Below, in pieces: positions 33,270-44,079 of a stretch of 64,000 bases of DNA. The translations under genes and the position numbers were made by a program. The stretch covers positions 14,335,140 to 14,399,139 of the forward strand of contig NC_064623.1 of assembly GCF_023898315.1 (NCBI RefSeq). The letters are read 5' to 3'. Origin of the DNA: Schistocerca nitens. Lineage: Eukaryota; Arthropoda; Insecta; Orthoptera; Acrididae. Numbering within the stretch: the first letter of the stretch is position 1; every line of letters starts with the position of its first letter. The notes beneath the pieces are model-generated. The model did no database searches, was not told where the DNA came from, and was given only the letters and a program-made list of their open reading frames with translations.

Positions 33270-34150
33270 TGAAACTGCAACGGATGATACTGTCATCTAC
33301 CAGAAATACAAAAACTTGTTTCCTCCTGTTCTGTATTCTGTTTGGCTCTTCAAGAAATGCACTTCTGTGACAACCACTTTCAAACATTTCACGGTTTTCG
33401 GGCATTCTGTCAGAACCGTGCCCGCCTCGAGATAGCGTCTGGAGGGGTCTGCACTTTGGTTCGTACTGATGTCATTAGTGACTAGATCCTCCTCAGTACA
33501 AACCTGGAAGCAATGAAGCGACAGCGGCACAATTGTGAACTACCGCAACCGTCACCATTTGCAGTGTCTACCTCCATCCACTTCCTTATGTTGGACTGCC
33601 TACTTTAATACAGCAACTCCCTCTCCCATATCTCCTCCTCGGGGACTTCAGTGCACACCACTGCCTGTAGGGGAGTGTCACTTAGACCAGTAGGGGTCTT
33701 CTAATTGACTAACTTATTACAGACTTTGATTTATGTCTCCTCAGTGACAGTTCCCCTACCCTCTTCAGTGCTGCTCGTGGCACTTTTTCTGCCATCGATC
33801 TCAGGATCCCTTCCCCTTCTCTCTCGATTTCCTTACACTTGTCATCCCACGATAATATTAGTGACCACTTTCCGTCGATTCTATCGTTCCCCTGGTGCCA
33901 CCAGACAGACGGCACTCCACATTGGGCATTCTGCAGAGCCCATTGGGCTTTATATATGTCTGCTGCTCACTTCGACACCTCTCTTTCAGATTGTATTGAT
34001 GCAGTCATGCGAGACATCTCTGACACTATTCTTCATGCCGCTGGCACTATCCCCCTATCCACAGATTCCCCTCATCTTCAACTGCTACCGTGGTGGACCG
34101 AGGACGTAGCGGTCGCCATCTGGGACTGCCAGTGGGAACTGCAACAATTT
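33270..34150 (+). pseudogene. I-type LINE endonuclease remnant
   Basis: In changing frames: CLALQEMHFCDNH with the catalytic E, LLLGDFSAHHCL (the GDFNAHH block) near 33635, DLCLLSDSSPTLF, SAIDLRIPSPSLS, and HDNISDHFPSILS with the SDH block near 33850. The order fits an I/Jockey-group endonuclease. Stops throughout. Confidence 0.75.
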
Positions 34151-34499
34151 AAACACTACCCCTTAAATACCGGCCTTATTGCTTTGAAGTGTCCCTGTGC
34201 TAAGGCTTGCTACTTTATTAACCAGAGTGAAAAGGAATTATGTATTTTTTCCCTGGGGACATATGCCCCACCATCTCAGGTTTGGCCCGAGCTCCATAGC
34301 CTTGTGAGCCACCGGTGACAAACAACTGGCCAGGTTCTTATCCTACAGGATGCTCTGTGTCCTGATCCATCGGTCCTTGCAGAACACCTCACAACACACT
34401 TTATGATAGCATCAGTGTCCTCTTCCTATCCTGCTACCTTTCTCCGACAGAAATGATGAGTTGAAGAAACCCCCCTCTGTTTCAAACTGCACCTAGCTG

Positions 34500-35780
34500 A
34501 AGCCGATAATGAAGCATACACTGAATGGGAATTTTTGCTGGCTCTTACCTCTTCACATGAAACTGCCCCAGGCCCGGATTCCATCCACAACCAGAAGATC
34601 AAACATTTGGACATTACCGAGAGACGGCGTCTTCAGCTGCATTTGGCTCACGGGTGTCTTCCCCTCGCATTGGTGAGACGGCATAGTTATCCCCATACTT
34701 TAAGCCCGGGAAGAACCCAGTGTCTCTCGACAGCTGCTGACCGATTAGCCTGACCGCCGTCCTTCAGAAACTGCTCGAGATGATGGTTAGCTTCAGATTA
34801 TGTTGGGTACTTGAATCTCAGGGCTTTTTGTCCCTTTATCAGTGTGGCTCCCGGGAAGGATTATCTACAACTGACAATTTACTCAGTTTGGAAACAGCAG
34901 TCTGACAAGCTTTTACTAAGTGCCGACACCTTGCCACAGTCTTCTTTGACCTACGTAAGGCGTGCAACACCACTTGGCACAGTCACATTTTAGATACCGT
35001 CCGTGACTCGAGCCTTCACGGTCGCCTTGCGATTGTTATCCACACGTTTTTATCCCACTGGCTGTTCCAGGTTAGAGTAGGTGCTTCACTCAGCACCCCT
35101 CGGATCAGGAGAACAGTGTCCCATAGGATTCTGTGTTAAGTGTCACACTCTTCCTCGTCGCCATCAGTGGGCTTGTAATCTCTGTTGGGCCTTTGGTTAC
35201 CCTGGCATTCTATGTTGACGATTTTTGCATCTGATGTAGTTCCCACTCGGTAGCATCTGCTGAACGCCTGCTGCTGCTAGGTGACATCTGATGGGCCTCT
35301 GCACTGTCCTTCTCCCACGTCTTCCAGTTTTCTCCCTCCAAAATGTGGGTTATGCAGTTTTGCCGTTGAGCCACAGTACATGCCATCCCAGAACTTTGCG
35401 TAAGCAACCAGCACCTAGACATTGTAGCATAGTCCTGTTTCGTGGCCTCCTTTCTCATAAAAAGCTAATGTGGCTGATGTCGCTGCCCCATATTTGCCAC
35501 TAGAAGATTACCTGCATGCGGAAGCGTAATGCTCTCCGCCTGCTGGCCTACACTTCTTTGGCTGCAGACCGTGTTAATCTTCTCCATACTTTCCGTGCTC
35601 TGGTTTTGTCCAGACTAGATTATGGTTGGCAGGTTTATGGCTCTGTGGCTCCTTCCAATCTGAAACTATTTGACTCTGTTCATCATTATAGGGTGTGTCT
35701 GACTGTCTGTGCCTGTCACACTAGTCCCGTTGACAGTCTCTTTGCTGAACTGGCGATTTCCCCTTTACAAATATGATGGA
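34500..35780 (+). pseudogene. I-type LINE reverse transcriptase remnant
   Basis: Recognisable pieces are SSHETAPGPDSIHNQKIKHL (the PGPDGI block), a decayed PISLT block near 34745, a motif A piece TVFFDLRKACNTTW near 34935, and the thumb region ALRLLAYTSLAADRVNLLHT with VLSRLDYGWQVYGSVAPS. The YxDD loop near 35215 reads FYVDDFCI in one frame. The gene is strongly decayed. Confidence 0.75.
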
Positions 35781-36029
35781 GCCAACTCGGGGTTTCTTAT
35801 GCAATTGCCATTTGACGATTCCCTGACCATCCCGTGTACCCCGTCCTCTTTGCAAACGAGGGATGTCTGCCTCCTGACACCCACCCTTTGGAGGGATTGC
35901 GTCACACTTCCCTTTGTCGGGATCTCCATCTCTGTTTTGGTGGATTGTGCCTAGACAACAAATTAGGACTAACCTATTCCAGGGCCCTAAGGTCTCTGTT
36001 GCCCCTATGGTATACCAGCATCTGGTTCG

Positions 36030-36432
36030 TGCCATCCTTGAGGAGTTCCAGTGTGCTATCATCTTCTACGCTGATGGTTTTAAAATGATGGATAAGGTGG
36101 GATATGCTTTTACGTCTCCTACTGGTATGGAACACCGTTTACTGCCGGGGTCATGTTGTGCGTTCACAGCAGAACTGCTAGCCATAAACAGGGCCTTTCA
36201 CTTTGTTTCTCAGGCCTCCCTCCACAGTGTACTAATATGTACCGACTCCACGAGTAGCTTGCAGGCTATAGACCGATGCTACTCTCGTCTACCTTTGGTC
36301 TCTGCCATCCGTGACGTTCCCTCTGTCCTCGTTTGTCGCACCTGCTCAGTTGTCTTCCTCTGGGTCCCAAGTTATATGGGCAATATAGGGAATGAACTGG
36401 CTGACCATTTGGCTACAGAGGCAGATACTTAA
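36030..36432 (+). pseudogene. I-type LINE RNase H domain
   Basis: The frame ending at 36430 contains IIFYADGFKMMDKVGYAF (first catalytic D), CAFTAELLAINRAFHF (catalytic E), VLICTDSTSSLQAID (second D) and VVFLWVPSYMGNIGNELADH (the last block with D). All expected acids are present, although the histidine of the WVPSH motif is Y here. An RNase H after the reverse transcriptase is diagnostic of the I group of LINEs and removes RNA from the hybrid during integration. Confidence 0.9.
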
Positions 36433-37338
36433 CTCCCATTCAGGTGCACATTTGCAGAATCGCATCAAATCTCTTTTTGCTCAAAAGTGGAATGACATCT
36501 AGTGCACTACCGCTCCCAGTAATAAACTCCGAACAGTCAAGGAGACTACTGCAGTTTGGTGCTCTTTCTTCTGGTTCTCTCTGAAGGAATCCACTGTCTT
36601 ACATTGTCTATGCATCGGTCATAGTTGGCTCACCCACTGTTTTCTCTTTCGTAACACTTCACCCTACAATGTGGTTGTGGAATGAGATTAACGGTATCCC
36701 ATATATTGGTGGAATGTCCCCTTCTGTCGGCCTTTTGTACTAAGTATACCCGTCCTGATTCCAGGTCCGTAGCATTAGTAGATGATTCACAGATGGTTGA
36801 ACTGGTCCCCAGTTTCCTATGTGAAAGTGGTTCTTATTTTTAGTTACAAGGTTTTGCTTTACTCCTGGAGCAGGGGCATGGTGGTTGTGGCTGAGGCCTC
36901 CCTTCGTGTTTTCTGGGTCTGGGACCTATGGCCACACCCCTTTGCAAAGACCGCTCTTTTATCCCTCTGTTTTCCAGATTTTAGATTTGGCCTACCTTTT
37001 TATCCTTATGTGTGTGTTTTTAGCTTCCTCACTGTATAGTTGGACCCCTCCGACTGGAACTGTCCACTTTCAGCAGACACCACTATCTTATGCATGTAAT
37101 CTTTTGAATCACGAGACTGATGATCTCACCGTTTAGTCCCATAACCCCCTTGAATCAATCAATCATCACTTTTGATGTAGTTTGGAGTATGCCTTCTTTA
37201 TCCCCTGCACCTATTTATCATACTTTATCCTCCTGGTGTTTCCTGTACTAATCTCTCTCAATCTGTTTCTTTGTTGCTGATTGATAAACCAGTTTGTATT
37301 TTCACATAATACTATTGTGAATGTATGCAAATGAAATA

Positions 37339-38699
37339 CAGGGTGATTCAAAAAGAATACCACAACTTTAAAAATGTGTATTTAATGAAAGAAACATAAT
37401 ATAACCTTCTGTTATACATCATTACAAAGAGTATTTAAAAAGGTTTTTTTTTTTTCACTCAAAAACAAGTTCAGAGATGTTCAATATGGCCCCCTCCAGA
37501 CACTCGAGCAATATCAACCCGATACTCCAACTCGTTCCACACTCTCTGTATTATATCAGGCGTAACAATTTGGATAGCTGCTGTTATTTCTCGTTTCAAA
37601 TCATCAATGGTGGCTGGGGGAGGTGGCCGAAACACCATATCCTTAACATACCCCATAAGAAAAAATCGCAGGGGGTAAGATCAGGGCTTCTTGGAGGCCA
37701 GTGATGAAGTGCTCTGTCACGGGCTGCCTGGCGGCCGATCCATCGCCTCGGGTAGTTGACGTTCAGGTAGTTACGGACAGATAACTGCCAATGCGGTGGC
37801 ACTCCATCCTGCTGAAATATGAATTGTTGTGCTTCTTGTTCGAGCTGAGGGAACAGCCAATTCTCTAACATCTCCAGATACTGTAGTCCAGTTACAGTAG
37901 CACCTTCGAAGAAAAAGGGACCAAAAACTTTATTGGCTGAAATGGCACAGAAAACGTTTACCTTAGGCGAGTCACGTTCATACTGAGTTGTTTCCCGCGG
38001 ATTCTCAGTGCCCCATATACAGACATTGTGACGGTTGACTTTCCCGTTAGTGTGGAAAGTTGCTTCATCACTAAACACAATCTTTGAAACGAAAGATTCA
38101 TCTGTTTCCATTTGAGCAAGGATAAAATCACAGAAATCGATTCTTTTAATCTTATCAGCTGCAGACAGTGCTTGAACCAATTTCAGACGATAAGTTTTCA
38201 TAACTAACCTTTTTCGTAGGACTCTCCATACAGTTGATTGTGGAATTTGCAGCTCTCTGCTAGCTCTGCGAGTCGATTTTCCTGGGCTGCGAACAAATGC
38301 TTGCTGGATGCGTGCTACATTTTCATCACTCGTTCTCGGCCGTCCAGAACTTTTCCCTTTGCACAAACACCCATTCTCTGTAAACTGTTTATACCAACGT
38401 TTAATACACCACCGATCAAGAGGTTTAACACCATACTTTGTTCGAAATGCACGCTGAACAACTGTCGTTGATTCACTTCTGCCGTACTCAATAACATAAA
38501 AAGCTTTCTGTTGAGAGGTCGCCATCTTAGCATCAACTGACGCTGACGCCTAGTCAACAGTGCCTCAAGCGAACAAATGTACAACTAAATGAAACTTTAT
38601 AGCTCCCTTAATTCGCCGACAGATAGTGCTTAGCTCTGCCTTTTGTCGTTGCAGAGTTTTAAATTCCTAAAGTTGTGGTATTCTTTTTGAATCACCCTG
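37339..38699 (-). mobile_element. DUF4817-type Tc1/mariner transposon, complete, 32-bp perfect ends
   Basis: The ends are perfect inverted repeats of 32 bp starting CAGGGTGATTCAAAAAGAAT, flanked by TA on both sides (37337-37338 and 38700-38701). The element is 1361 bp with one transposase gene on the minus strand. Identical ends and a near-open gene indicate a recent insertion, about 160 bp downstream of the I-type LINE. Confidence 0.96.
37471..38525 (-). pseudogene. Transposase of the DUF4817-type element, one frameshift
   Basis: The start is ATG 38525 (MATSQQKAFYVIEYGRSEST). The N-terminal DNA-binding part has VQRAFRTKYGVKPLDRWCIK, CLCKGKSSGRPRTSDENV and PQSTVWRVLRKRL. The catalytic acids are in KIVFSDEATFH, FIFQQDGVPPHW and LTPCDFFLWG; I count 46 residues between the second and third, with the insert NVNYPRRWIGRQAARDRALH. 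After FLWG a one-base deletion in a G run near 37655 shifts the frame; the family C-terminus (YVKDMVFRPPPPATIDDLKR to GGGHIEHL) continues in the next frame to 37471. Otherwise undamaged. Confidence 0.93.
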
Positions 38700-38701
38700 T
38701 A

Positions 38702-39440
38702 TATCTTGACCAATTGACAGATCATTGTACCAAGATAAGTGAAAAAGCTGCCTTCTTATCAGAAAAATTTGGTTCAACCTTCTCAGATCATGGTTGTTGA
38801 TGCTTCAGTTGCGTAGGGAATGATTCCTTGCTGTAAGATGTTCATTTGCCCTTTTTGTAACTTGTTGTAAATGAAATCCTTCAAGTTTTATCTTTGAATT
38901 CAGACGTTACTAACATCGCGTACTTCACAAAATTTCCTCCTCTCCTGCACAGCGTCCAGAACAGAATTGCTGCAAAAGAAATTATGTATTCAGAGAGCTC
39001 ACAATGAATGCTCCAAAGCATTTGTTGTAAACATTTCAGTTTTTTATATAATTTCCTTTCATTCATAATTATTACATTGATTTGATTTATGTAAGTTATT
39101 ATTTTTCTTGTTACAAAGAGAGAACTTTAATACAGTTATCATGAAACTTAATTAAATACTTTTGGATTAAGGGAAACCACTTGGTGAAAAATATAGGTGT
39201 TGAATTTTCAGTAAGGATATACGAGCTAGAGTAGAACAGCCGGCATCATGTAGGAGCATACTTCAAAGCATAACTCTGTAAGCTCAAAAATTTTTCTTTC
39301 TTTCGTGCGTGCCTAGTGACAGATCAGTGCTTCTGCTTTTTGGTGTGTGGTCTCCTTTTATCCAAAAGTACATTCTGCAGGAAATTTCCTACAAAATTAA
39401 ACATAATTATTTTGATTTGGGTGGCGATTTGTCCCAAATA
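38702..39440. other. Intron sequence, no gene seen
   Basis: AT-rich, with no coding motif or repeat edge recognised. Confidence 0.5.
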
Positions 39441-40165
39441 GTTAATGAAAATATCAGAATTTTAGTTATTGTATTTTATGCACTATAAGGTGAACCTTAA
39501 TTTGTAAATAGTTTTTAAAAAAAATAAGTTTTACCGTTTTTATTATTAGATTGCAAAGCAAGACAAAAAAATCTCAGTTTATAAAACCGAACTGACCTTT
39601 AAAATCCCTGAAAATAGTCATCTGTACTTTCTTCTTCTTTCTCTTCGTCATAAGTCATTGTCCTCTTCCTGTATAATATGGTCTTCACTCCCATCAAGTG
39701 CCACACTTCTTGAAAGATTTAACAATAATGTCCTCTCTCACACTAGACCACGACTGTTTATGCAACGACACACTTGTTTGATTGTAGGTTGTGTTAAAGC
39801 TCCATTCAGAGTGAATTCATGTTGGGTTTCGTCCATTTGTTCCATTCCTCTCTCGTGTACACTTTACATGTTTTATTTATCAGGAGATCAAGTGGTTGTA
39901 ATTGTGAAGTCAGTTCTCCTGAAATAAGAGCAAACTCTGAATTTCGTATCAGTCCTCTGCTGCTGCCAGTTAAATCCTGTGTTGCCAGATAGAGATAGAT
40001 TTCTCATGACATTGAATATATGGCCATTTTTAAGACTAGCAGGAGTTTTAAATCAAACACTGGACATTTTTATATTAATTTCGAGTATAAGGCGCACCTG
40101 AATTTCGGAGGCAGTTTTCTGAAGAAAAAGTGCATCTTATATTCTGTAACATACGCCATATTGTA
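39440..40165 (-). mobile_element. Tigger/pogo C-terminal remnant
   Basis: The minus-strand translation near 39960-39610 reads FALISGELTSQLQPLDLLIN and KTCKVYTREEWNKW, the conserved C-terminal part of the pogo DDE domain (GGLTSQLQPLDVSINKPFK). The acidic tail ALDGSEDHIIQEEDND follows. The flanking AT-rich blocks, with GCGCACCTGAATTTCGG near 40095 and GTGCATCTTATATTC near 40130, may be the element's end. The N-terminal gene half is absent, so this is a deleted copy. Confidence 0.7.
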
Positions 40166-41713
40166 TTACTGACAGTAACCAATTATGCTTGTTTATATTA
40201 TCACTAAAAAAATATCGTAGTAATGTGATTCTTTGTAATTTTTCCAAAATGTTCCATTTAAACTTCACGTATAGTACACATTGGGGAGAGAATTTTTGAA
40301 TAATGGTAAAACTTAAAATATAAGATATTAAGATATTGATCATATGTGGTATCGAAAAATTATGATTATTAGTTTATTAGCAGGATCTGAAAAATTTGTG
40401 TTTGTGATAAATGTGAACATAGATGTGAATTCTGCCTCAAAATACAAAAATGGTTAATTGCCCAATAAATATAAGAAAAAGTTTGAAAGAGCTTTGTTTT
40501 ATGAATTTAGATACTGAAATTGTAACCAGTTTTCAGTTATTGGTATTGTACATCATTTGGCAAAGCCCAGTGTGCAAAATAATGCAATAATTTCTTAGTG
40601 TGCTCAGTGCTCCGGTACTATACCAGTTGTGGGTGCGTGAATAGTGTGTGTAAGATATGTGCTGTGTCGTGCAGCATTAGACTCAACTGTGGGACCTAGC
40701 ATCTTTGAACAAGGAATCATGTACTTTTAACTAGCAGACAAGTGAGGAAGTTCATGTAAATGTGAACACTTTAATGTGACAGCTTTAAGTGGCAGGTGTT
40801 TTGAACTGTGGTTGCATCAAGTACTGGTAGAGGTGTGAACTGTATCGTTTGTGACGCTGCGAACTTCCTGTACAGTAGCCATTACCAAATGCTCTGTTGT
40901 GCCTTGCTTGTTGTTTCCTCTTTGTGTATTGAAATGAGTGAGGAGATCTTCACCGTCATGAAATTGGAATATGATCATACAACACCAGAAAGAATTGTCT
41001 ATGACCCATGTGTCACTTGTGCTTTTGCAGAAATCCAGAACACTGGTGTAAGGTGCTGCCCTGCAAGAGGGAGGCGAGGCCGGTTTCCCCTCCGCCGGTA
41101 GTAATTCTACTTTGTTTCTGCTCACGGACAGGTGCCGCCTCATATTCTATGCACTCTGCACTGTAGTGGCCTGGAAACAACCAATCAACATATTTTGATC
41201 ACACTGAAAGTCTTGCACTAATGTGCTATCTGTAGTGTTGTCAACTATGGGTCACAGCTCTGAAAACCTACGAAAGGTCAAAATCAGTATTTTGCAAATA
41301 TCGAATTGGTTGGGAAAAGAAAAATAATGTCGAAAGAAACCTTAAATTGGAGAAGCACTCTCTTCACCAGCAGGAAAATGTTGCTGGTTCTAAACAAAGA
41401 CAATCATTTGTAGCAACCTTGAAATGACCTCAAAGGAGAAAACAAACAGAGACCACCTCAGAAAGAAAGCAAAGATTCTAGTCAAAAAACTCCCTCCACC
41501 ACCACTATTTTTAACAGTTAGTTTCAAAGCATGTCTTCAGGCACATCGTGTGAAACCTCTGAAATTTATATGTCTAATTATTAGCAGAAACTAAATTTAA
41601 CTTGGAATTTCACCAAAAGTATGTGCTACAATGTCAGGTCCTTACTTCTCAGGGTATAAGTGCCATCCAGTTATTTATTTTTCTAGTTAGTACATATGAA
41701 AATACTGTGAAAA
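40166..41713. other. Intron sequence, no supported gene
   Basis: The frame at 40808-41101 has no recognisable motif. A Ser/Thr-rich patch around 41460-41570 on the + strand might be decayed transposase, but nothing diagnostic is visible. Confidence 0.4.
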
Positions 41714-41721
41714 ACATGTTA

Positions 41722-41880
41722 TGGATTCGCATCTTGCAAATACTTTTTGTTGTCACTGTTGGTGACACATGAAAATTTGTGTCGGCCCGTGACTCAAAAC
41801 CTGATTTTCCATTTATCGCTAGAGGTCACCTTAAGCCCTTGGGCTATCAGTGCATGACTCCCAGACCGACCCAAACCTAT
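41722..41880 (-). mobile_element. tRNA-headed SINE candidate
   Basis: Read on the minus strand, the head is GGTTTGGGTCGGTCTGGGAG, with an A-box-like TGATAGCCCAAGGGC and a B-box-like GGTTTTGAGTC followed by ACGGGCCGACAC, the layout of a tRNA-derived promoter. ACATGTTA occurs at 41714-41721 and 41881-41888 and could be an 8-bp target duplication. The short length and lack of a clear tail leave doubt. Confidence 0.55.
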
Positions 41881-42241
41881 ACATGTTACATTGTCTGTAT
41901 TCCTTATGCTTGCTTTTTGTGATTGCTCTAGAGGTAGAGACAAATATTTTTAATGTCATTTTAGCCCACTGAAGCATATGCCTAATTGATTATTACAAAA
42001 TTCAGCACAAATTTTCATGTTCAACAAACAGCTGATGTGAAAACATGTTCGCAAGATGTGAATGTATTTTGTAATATTTACAACAGCTGTAGTCGTCAAA
42101 ACAGTGTGTGTTCCTTCAGACAAGCATGCATTTCTGAAGGACATTACAGTGTAAGATACAGACACTGTATAAACACAGATATTATATATGCATTGCAATA
42201 AAGCTAGTAACAGTTTTTGTGAGTGAATAGTATACAAAATA

Positions 42242-42961
42242 CAGGTTAAGTCAAAAAGGACTTTACAACTTTGGGATGATATAGAAATTTATTGGGGTAA
42301 CTCGTAGAATTGGTAGATATATCATTTGTAGCAAATGACATCAAGTTTGATTCACTTATTGTGTCAGTACCCCATACCACCACCAGGAGCTCCAGCAAGT
42401 GTACAGTTAGAATGGCTAATTTCACTGTGTGGAGCTCACTCACTGTGTGTTTTGGTTTTGTGAAATGAACCGTGTAACAACTGTTCAGTATAAGTTTCAC
42501 ACTGAATACACTAAAGAACCTCCAAGCAGGCCTACCAATTTACTCTCAGCACAAAAAGTCAAAGAAGTTTGACTTTTCGTCGATAATTATTTCCCAGGCT
42601 GGTGGATTGGCCGTGAAGGGCTAATAGTGTGGCCACCTCACTTGCCAGAGTCGACACCATTAGATTTCTTTCTTTATTGCTTCATTAATGACCGAGTGTT
42701 TATTCCTCCCTTTAAAAATCGAATCTACACTGCCATTGCACGGGCTACACCTGATTTACTGTAATGAGAGTTGGAAGAAGTCGATTATCGACAGGGTTTT
42801 TGCCGCGTCACAAAGTGAACTCACATCGAATTAAAATGACACTTCACACTTTTATGTGAAAGTTGAGGTTTTTTGCTACAAATTGCTTGCTTAAACTGTA
42901 AGTTATCCCAATAAATTTCTACACCATTCCAAAATTGTAAAGTCCTTTTTGACTCATCCTG
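42242..42961 (+). mobile_element. 720-bp internally deleted transposon of the DUF4817 type
   Basis: The ends are inverted repeats of about 60 bp with seven mismatches, starting CAGGTTAAGTCAAAAAGGAC on the left and CAGGATGAGTCAAAAAGGAC from the right, next to TA on both sides. On the + strand the first third encodes a transposase N-terminus (NRVTTVQYKFHTEYTKEPPS). The second part jumps to a C-terminal segment (NYFPGWWIGREGLIVWPPHL, then TPLDFFLYCFINDRVF). The catalytic middle is missing, so the element could only move with another copy's enzyme. Confidence 0.88.
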
Positions 42962-42963
42962 TA

Positions 42964-43327
42964 TAAGTAAGTAGTGTGAAAGTACTCAGGAAACTAAATA
43001 CACCAACAAATTAAAGTAACCTGCTGTTACTTGTATCAAAAATCTCTCTTGAGATGAGCCTTCCAATTAAAAATAAATGTAGATGATGCCCAGTTTCATT
43101 ACACTGGCTTTCTGTTAATTCCAATGAAGAACTTTCTATAAGTTCCAAATGTGTTAATTGTCATCTCTGCTTTAGATGTTTCTCTTTCAGAGATGAGTAT
43201 GTTTATGCCTTGCCTCACTCTTTTTCTGGTCCATCAAATAACTGAATACTTAACATTTTGGTGTACTTGTATCTTTCTTGTTTTTGTGCCTTATTCAGTT
43301 TTTTTTATTTTTGTGTAATTCCTACAG
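42964..43327. other. Intron end, no gene seen
   Basis: The last 360 bases of the 18.8-kb intron. The pyrimidine-rich tract before the acceptor at 43327 is good. Confidence 0.6.
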
Positions 43328-43540
43328 GCACTAACAGCAGCCTCCAGTCATGACGTGTTCAACTCTGAACGCCTGGAGACGCTGGGAGACTCATTTCTCA
43401 AGTTCTCTGTCAGCCTCTTCCTGTTCATCCATTTCGATCACCTCAGTGAGGGCGCCCTCACAGTATTCAAGAACCATATCGTCGGGAACTCACATTTTTA
43501 TAACATAGCGAAACATAAACAGCTCGGAGGCATTCTTCAG
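43328..43540 (+). CDS. Dcr-2: Dicer-2 exon: RNase IIIa signature
   Basis: Seventy-one whole codons. ALTAASSHDVFNSERLETLG and DSFLKFSVSLFLF form the RNase III signature helix of domain IIIa, with the catalytic E (ERLE) and D (GDSF). EGALTVFKNHIVGNSHFYNI follows, matching the EGxLTxxKSxxVSNxNLxx part of Dicers. The acceptor is CCTACAG|GCA and the donor CAG|GTAAGA, both good. HDVF before ERLE and the F-x-V-S-L core resemble Dicer-2 more than Dicer-1. Confidence 0.95.
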
Positions 43541-44056
43541 GTAAGAAATAAGACAGCAAGCATCAGATTTCATTTTTTTAGTGTGTCTTGAAGATATTCA
43601 CTTCATATAGAATTGCACAATGAATGTCACAATTTTTTATTAGACTACATAATTTGAATAACAGTTATCAGGTAGTCATACCATTTGTTTACTGTTTTTC
43701 CGGCCTCAGGACACACGAGTGGTGTCATAACCAGTTTCAACTTAGCACGAAGACATAATCAGATTATCTGTTTAATAAGAAAGAAACACGGAAATGTTAA
43801 ATTATGGTAAACTAAATTACAAATCAAACTAACTCCTACACACAACATACCTCAGTATATTACATGGCAACTCATCACTGGACAGGCCAGGAGAGATGCT
43901 CACAACATATTTGTACACCCGTGGAAAAAAAATACCGGCACTAACAAACAGTCGTGCAAAATAAACAAAAGTAGGTAGGCGTGTTTCTACATCTGAAAGA
44001 TGATCACTGTTCAAACTTCGTGCCAGTCGTGAGAGACTGGTGCTAGTAGCGTCACT
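43541..44056. other. Intron sequence, no gene seen
   Basis: AT-rich; no repeat or coding motif recognised before the Tc1 remnant. Confidence 0.5.
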
Positions 44057-44079
44057 GTGAGGATGTTAATCAGGTTTGC

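Larger units (their letters stand above)
28133..37162 (+). mobile_element. I-type LINE with RNase H, full length, 14-bp target duplication, split by another LINE
   Basis: TCATCACTTTTGAT occurs at 28119-28132 and 37163-37176, directly at both ends, so the insertion borders are exact. Removing the nested LINE (29367-32656) and one 11-bp duplication leaves about 5.7 kb, the expected size of an I-group element. The order is a pyrimidine-rich 5' UTR, ORF1 with zinc-knuckle cysteines, endonuclease, reverse transcriptase, RNase H and a 3' end with GAATCAATCAATCA. The coding parts are heavily decayed. It lies in the 18.8-kb Dicer-2 intron. Confidence 0.93.
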
